A stretch of DNA of 64,000 nt, from positions 1,062,001 through 1,126,000 of the forward strand of contig NC_135554.1 of NCBI RefSeq assembly GCF_964340395.1, given 5' to 3'. The stretch comes from Glandiceps talaboti (taxonomy: Eukaryota > Hemichordata > Enteropneusta > Spengelidae). Positions within the stretch are counted from its first letter, which is position 1. Each line of letters begins with the position of its first letter. The notes under the pieces were generated by a model. That model was not told where the DNA came from, searched no databases, and saw nothing but the letters and a program-made list of their open reading frames with translations. Position numbers and translations under genes: made by a program. Below are positions 57,490 to 64,000 of this stretch, piece after piece.

Positions 57490-60400
57490 GTTCAAACCTG
57501 CCAGTACAAACCTACAAAGCTACCAGTACAAACCTATCAGTACAAACCTACCAGTACAAACCAACCAGTACAAACCTACCAGTACAAACCAACCAGTACA
57601 AACCTACAAACCTATGGTACAAACCTACCACTACAAACCTACCAGTACAAACCTACCAGTACAAACCTACCAGAACAAACCTACCAGTATAAACCTACCA
57701 GTACAAACCTACCAGTACAAACCAACAAACCTGTCAGTACAAACCTGTCAGTACAAACCTACCAGTACAAACCTACCAGTACAAACCTACCAGTACAAAC
57801 CTACAAACCTGCCAGTACAAACCTACCAGGACAATCCTACCACTACAAACCTACCAGTACAAACCTAGGTCCTACCAGGACAAACCTACCAGTACAAACC
57901 TACAAACCTGCCAGTACAAACCTACCAGGACAATCCTACCAGTACAAACCTACAAACCTGCCAGTACAAACCTACCACTACAAACCTACAAACCTACCAG
58001 GACAAACCTACCAGGACAAACCTGTCAGGATAAACCTATCTGTACAAACCTATCTGTACAAACCTATCAGTACAAACCTACCAGGACAAACCTACCAGGA
58101 TAAACCAACCAGTACAAACCTACCAGTACAAACCTACCAGGAAAACCCAACCAGTATAAACCTACCAGTACAAACCTATCAGTACAACCTACCAGTACAA
58201 ACGTACCAGTACAACCTACCAGTACAAACCTACCAGTACAAACCTATCAGTACAACCTACCAGTATAAACGTACCAGTACAAACCTACCAGTATAAACCT
58301 ACCAGTACAACCCTATCAGTACAAACCTACCAGTACAAACCTATCAGTACAAACCTACCAGCGCTAGTACAAACTAACAAACCTACCAGTACAAACCTAC
58401 CAGTATAAACCTACCAGTACAAACCTATCAGTACAACCTACCAGTACAAACGTATCAGTACAAACCAACCAGTACAAACCTACCAGTACAAACGTACCAG
58501 TACAAACCTACAAACGTACCAGTACAAACCTACCAGTACAAACCTATCAGTACAAACCTACAAACCTACCAGTACAAACCTACGACTACAAACCTATCAG
58601 TACAAACCCATCAGTACAAACCTACCAGTACAAATCTACCAGTACAAACCTGCCAGTACAAACCTACCAGTACAAACCAACCAGTACAAACCTACCAGTA
58701 CAAACCTACAAACCTACCAGTACAAATCTACCAGTACATACCTACCAGTACAAACCTACCAACCTACCAGTACAAACCTACAAACCTACCAGTACAAACG
58801 TACCAGTACAAACCTACAAACCTATATCAATACAAGCCTACCAGTACAAACCTACCAGTGCAAACCTATCAGTACAAACCTACAAACATACCAGTACCAA
58901 CATATCAGTACAAACCTACCAGTACAAACCTACCAGTACAAATCTACCAGTACAAACCTACAAACCTACCAATAGAAACCTACCAGTACAAACTAACAAA
59001 CCTACAGTACAAACCTACCAGCACAAACATACCAGTATAAACCTACCAGTACAAACATACAAACCTACCAGTACAAACCAACAAACCTGCCAGTACAAAC
59101 CTACCACTACAAACCTGTCAGTACAAACCTACCACTACAAACCTACCAGTACAAACCTACAAACTTACCAGTACAAACCTACCAACCTATCAGTACAAAC
59201 CTACCAATACAAACCTATCAGTACAAACCTACCACTACAAACCTACAAACCTACCAGTACAAACCTACAGTACAAACCTACAAACCTACCAGTACTAACC
59301 TACAAACCTACCAGTACAAACCAACCAGTACAAACCTACCACTACAAACCTATCAGTACAAACCTACCAGTACAAACCTACCAGTATAAACCTACTAGTA
59401 CAAAACTACCACTACAAACCTACCAGTACAAACCTACCAGTACAAACCTACAAACCTACCAGTACAAACCTACCACTACAAACCTACCAGTACAAACCTG
59501 CAAACCTACCACTACAAATCAACCAACCCATCAGTACAAACCTACCAGTATAAACCTACCACTACAAACCTACACCTACAACCCTACAAACCTACAGTAC
59601 AAACCTACCAGAACAAACCTACCAGCGCTAGTACAAACAAACAAACCTACCAGTACAAACGTACCAGTACAAACATACAAACATACCAATAGAAACCTAC
59701 CAGTACAAACCTACCAACCTACAGTACATACCTATCAGTACAAACCTACCAGTACAAACCTACAAACTTACCAGTACAAACCTACCAGTATAAACCTACC
59801 AGTACAAACCTACCAACCTATCAGTACAAACCTACCAGTACAAATGTATCAGTACAAACCAACCACTACAAACCTACAAACCAACCAGTACAAACCAACC
59901 AGTACAAACCTACCAGTACAAACCTACCTGTACAAACCTACAAACCTACCAGTACAAATCTACCAGTACAAACCTACCAGTACAAACCTACAAACCTACC
60001 AATAGAAACCTATCAGTACAAACTAACAAACCTATATCAATACAGGCCTACCAGTACAAACCTAACAGTACAAACCTACCAACCTACAGTACATACCTAC
60101 CAGTACAAACCTACCAACCTACCAGTACAAACCTACAAACCTACCAGTACAAACCTGCCAATACAAACTTACCAGTACAAACCTACCAACCTACCAGTAC
60201 AAACCTACCAGTACAAACCTACCAGTACAAACCTACAAACCTACCAGTACAAACTAACAAACCTATATCAATACAAGCCTACCAGTACAAACCTACCAGT
60301 GCAAACCTATCAGTACAAACCTACAAACATACCAGTACCAACATATCAGTACAAACCTACCAGTACAAACCTACCACTACAAACCTACAAACCTACCAGT

Positions 60401-63400
60401 ACAAACCTACAGTACAAACCTACCAGTACAGACCAACCAATACAAACCTACCAGTACAAACCTACAAACCTACCAGTACAAACCAACCAGTACAAACCTA
60501 CCACTACAAACCTATCAGTACAAACCTATCAGTACAAACCTATCAGTACAAACCTACAAACCTACCAGTACAAACCTACCAGTATAAACCTACTAGTACA
60601 AAACTACCACTACAAACCTACCAGTACAAACCTACCAGTACAAACCTACAAACCTACCAGTACAAACCTACCGGTACAAACCTACCACTACAAACCTACC
60701 AGTACAAACCTGCAAACCTACCACTACAAATCAACCAACCCATCAGTACAAACCTACCAGTATAAACCTACCACTACAAACCTACACCTACAACCCTACA
60801 AACCTACAGTACAAACCTACCAGAACAAACCTACCAGTGCTAGTACAAACAAACAAACCTACCAGTACAAACGTACCAGTACAAACCTACAAACATACCA
60901 ATAGAAACCTACCAGTACAAACCTACCAACCTACAGTACATCACTATCAGTACAAACCTACCAGTACAAACCTACAAACTTACCAGTACAAACCTACCAG
61001 TATAAACCTACCAGTACAAACCTACCAACCTATCAGTACAAACCTACCAGTACAAATGTATCAGTACAAACCAACCACTACAAACCTACAAACCAACCAG
61101 TACAAACCAACCAGTACAAACCTACCAGTACAAACCTACCAGTACAAACCTACAAACCTACCAGTACAAATCTACCAGTACAAACCTACCAGTACAAACC
61201 TACAAACCTACCAATAGAAACCTATCAGTACAAACTAACAAACCTATATCAATACAGGCCTACCAGTACAAACCTAACAATACAAACCTACCAACCTACA
61301 GTACATACCTACCAGTACAAACCTACCAACCTACCAGTACAAACCTACAAACCTACCAGTACAAACCTGCCAATACAAACTTACCAGTACAAACCTACCA
61401 ACCTACCAGTACAAATCTACCAGTACAAACCTACAAACCTACCAGTACAAACTAACAAACCTATATCAATACAAGCCTACCAGTACAAACCTACCAGTGC
61501 AAACCTATCAGTACAAACCTACAAACATACCAGTACCAACATATCAGTACAAACCTACCAGTACAAATCTACCAGTACAAACCTACAAACCTACCAGTAC
61601 AAACCTACAGTACAAACCTACCAGTACAAACCTACAAACCTACCAGTACAAACCTACAAACCTACCAGTACAAACCTACCAGTACAAATCTACCAGTACA
61701 AACCTACAAACCTGCCAATAGAAACCTACCAGTACAAACTAACAAACCTACAGTACAAACCTATCAGTACAAACCTACCAGTACAAACCTACCAGTACAA
61801 ACCTACAAACTTACCAGTACAAACCTATCAGTACAAACATACCAGTACCAACATATCAGTACAAACCTACCAGTACAAATCTACCAGTACAAACCTACAA
61901 ACCTACAGTACAAACCTATCAGTACAAACATACCAGTACCAACATATCAGTACAAACCTACCAGTACAAATCTACCAGTACAAACCTACAAACCTACAGT
62001 ACAAACCTATCAGTACAAACATACCAGTACCAACATATCAGTACAAACCTACCAGTACAAATCTACCAGTACAAACCTACAAACCTGCCAATAGAAACCT
62101 ACCAGTACAAACTAACAAACCTACAGTACAAACCTGTCAGTCCAAACCTACCACTACAAACCTACCAGTACAAACCTACAAACTTACCAGTACAAACCTA
62201 CCAACCTATCAGTACAAACCTACCAATACAAACCTATCAGTACAAAAAAAACCTACAAACCTACAGTACAAACCTACCAGTACAGACCAACCAGCACAAA
62301 CTTACAAACCAACCAGTACAAACCTACCACTACAAACCTATCAGTACAAACCTATCAGTACAAACCTACAAACCTACCAGTACAAACCTATCAGTACAAA
62401 CCTATCAGTACAAACCTACCACTACAAACCTACCACTACAAACCTACCAGTACAAACCTGCAAACCTACCCCACTACAAATCTACCAACCCATCAGTACA
62501 AACCTACCAGTATAAACCTACAAACCTACAGTACACACCTACCAGTACAAACCTACCAGTGCTAGTACAAACTAACAAACCTACCAGTACAAACCTACCA
62601 GTGCTAGTACAAACTAACAAACCTACCAGTACAAACCTACCAGTACAAATCTACCAGTACAAACCTACAAACCTACCAGTACAAACCTACCAGTACAAAC
62701 CTACAAACCTACCAGTACAAACTAACAAACCTATATCAATACAAGCCTACCAGTACAAACCTACCAGTGCAAACCTATCAGTACAAACCTACAAACATAC
62801 CAGTACCAACATATCAGTACAAACCTACCAGTACAAATCTACCAGTACAAACCTACAAACCTACCAGTACAAACCTACAGTACAAACCTACCAGTACAAA
62901 CCTACAAACCTACCAGTACAAACCTACAAACCTACCAGTACAAACCTACCAGTACAAATCTACCAGTACAAACCTACAAACCTGCCAATAGAAACCTACC
63001 AGTACAAACTAACAAACCTACAGTACAAACCTATCAGTACAAACCTACCAGTACAAACCTACCAGTACAAACCTACAAACTTACCAGTACAAACCTACCA
63101 GTACAAATCTACCAGTACAAACCTACAAACCTACCAGTACAAACCTACAGTACAAACCTACCAGTACAAACCTACAAACCTACCAGTACAAACCTACAAA
63201 CCTACCAGTACAAACCTACCAGTACAAATCTACCAGTACAAACCTACAAACCTGCCAATAGAAACCTACCAGTACAAACTAACAAACCTACAGTACAAAC
63301 CTATCAGTACAAACCTACCAGTACAAACCTACCAGTACAAACCTACAAACTTACCAGTACAAACCTATCAGTACAAACATACCAGTACCAACATATCAGT

Positions 63401-64000
63401 ACAAACCTACCAGTACAAATCTACCAGTACAAACCTACAAACCTACAGTACAAACCTATCAGTACAAACATACCAGTACCAACATATCAGTACAAACCTA
63501 CCAGTACAAATCTACCAGTACAAACCTACAAACCTACAGTACAAACCTATCAGTACAAACATACCAGTACCAACATATCAGTACAAACCTACCAGTACAA
63601 ATCTACCAGTACAAACCTACAAACCTGCCAATAGAAACCTACCAGTACAAACTAACAAACCTACAGTACAAACCTGTCAGTCCAAACCTACCACTACAAA
63701 CCTACCAGTACAAACCTACAAACTTACCAGTACAAACCTACCAACCTATCAGTACAAACCTACCAATACAAACCTATCAGTACAAAAAAAACCTACAAAC
63801 CTACAGTACAAACCTACCAGTACAGACCAACCAGCACAAACTTACAAACCAACCAGTACAAACCTACCACTACAAACCTATCAGTACAAACCTATCAGTA
63901 CAAACCTACAAACCTACCAGTACAAACCTATCAGTACAAACCTATCAGTACAAACCTACCACTACAAACCTACCACTACAAACCTACCAGTACAAACCTG
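57490..64000. repeat. 14-bp/8-bp minisatellite array running off the window
   Basis: The basic unit is ACAAACCTACCAGT (14 bp), often with an added 8-bp ACAAACCT. Variants include ATCAGT, CACT, AATCT and ATAGAAACC. A marker segment with CAGTGCAAACCTATCAGTAC then CAAACATACCAGTACC recurs near 58855, 60296, 61494 and 62764, so blocks of about 1.2-1.44 kb have been duplicated. From about 61500 on, long blocks are nearly identical. The array is at least 6.5 kb and its end is not in the window. Confidence 0.97.

Noticed and set aside
56547-63000. Many long frames of CIVLY and QTYQYKPT type
   Set aside because: They are readings of the TATTG pentamer and of the 14-bp array in several phases, so they do not represent genes.

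Overview
The window is animal nuclear DNA, most likely from a marine invertebrate. The evidence is AT-rich sequence, spliced exons, CR1/L2/Rex1-type LINE remnants, many short inverted-repeat elements and a very heavy load of minisatellites. I cannot fix the phylum from sequence alone.

Host genes are sparse. A minus-strand gene whose first coding exon (10806-10958) carries one C2HC zinc finger like that of CCDC17 probably continues leftwards to a coiled-coil exon at 1807-2010. A single-exon multi-pass membrane protein candidate with a TATA box lies at 35144-35770 (minus). The terminal PDZ exon of an MPDZ/PATJ-like scaffold gene lies at 51438-51708 (minus), with the rest of that gene expected to the right. 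The other ordinary sequence is intron or intergenic.

The most notable region is 13851 to about 24040. It holds a compact, decaying, virus-like mobile element of the Polinton/adintovirus type. It encodes the C-terminal half of a protein-primed family B DNA polymerase (motifs KLMNNSVFGRTM and DTDS), a packaging-type P-loop ATPase, a probable major capsid protein, a probable jelly-roll minor capsid (penton-like) protein, a coiled-coil protein with two hydrophobic segments, several small membrane-anchored proteins and a Cys-rich protein. Most of its genes are broken by single-base frameshifts or stops. The ATPase is split between Walker A and Walker B by a 1.4-kb LINE. The polymerase lacks its N-terminal half and I found no integrase. 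Genes lie in divergent and convergent blocks, often with a short TATATAACA-like motif just before the ATG.

About half of the rest of the window is tandem arrays: 22 bp (176-1326), 28/30 bp (3061-5452), 51 bp (26233-28407), about 165 bp (32800-34410), 36 bp (47187-47900), about 70-105 bp (48490-49180), 45 bp (49270-51039, giving a 613-codon open frame), a TATTG-based compound array (56547-57480) and a 14/8-bp array that runs off the window (57490-64000). Non-autonomous DNA transposons include a near-perfect 177-bp foldback, a 152-bp hAT-like MITE and a 1-kb element with an internal tandem array. A diverged duplication of about 1.05 kb flanks the 51-bp array.
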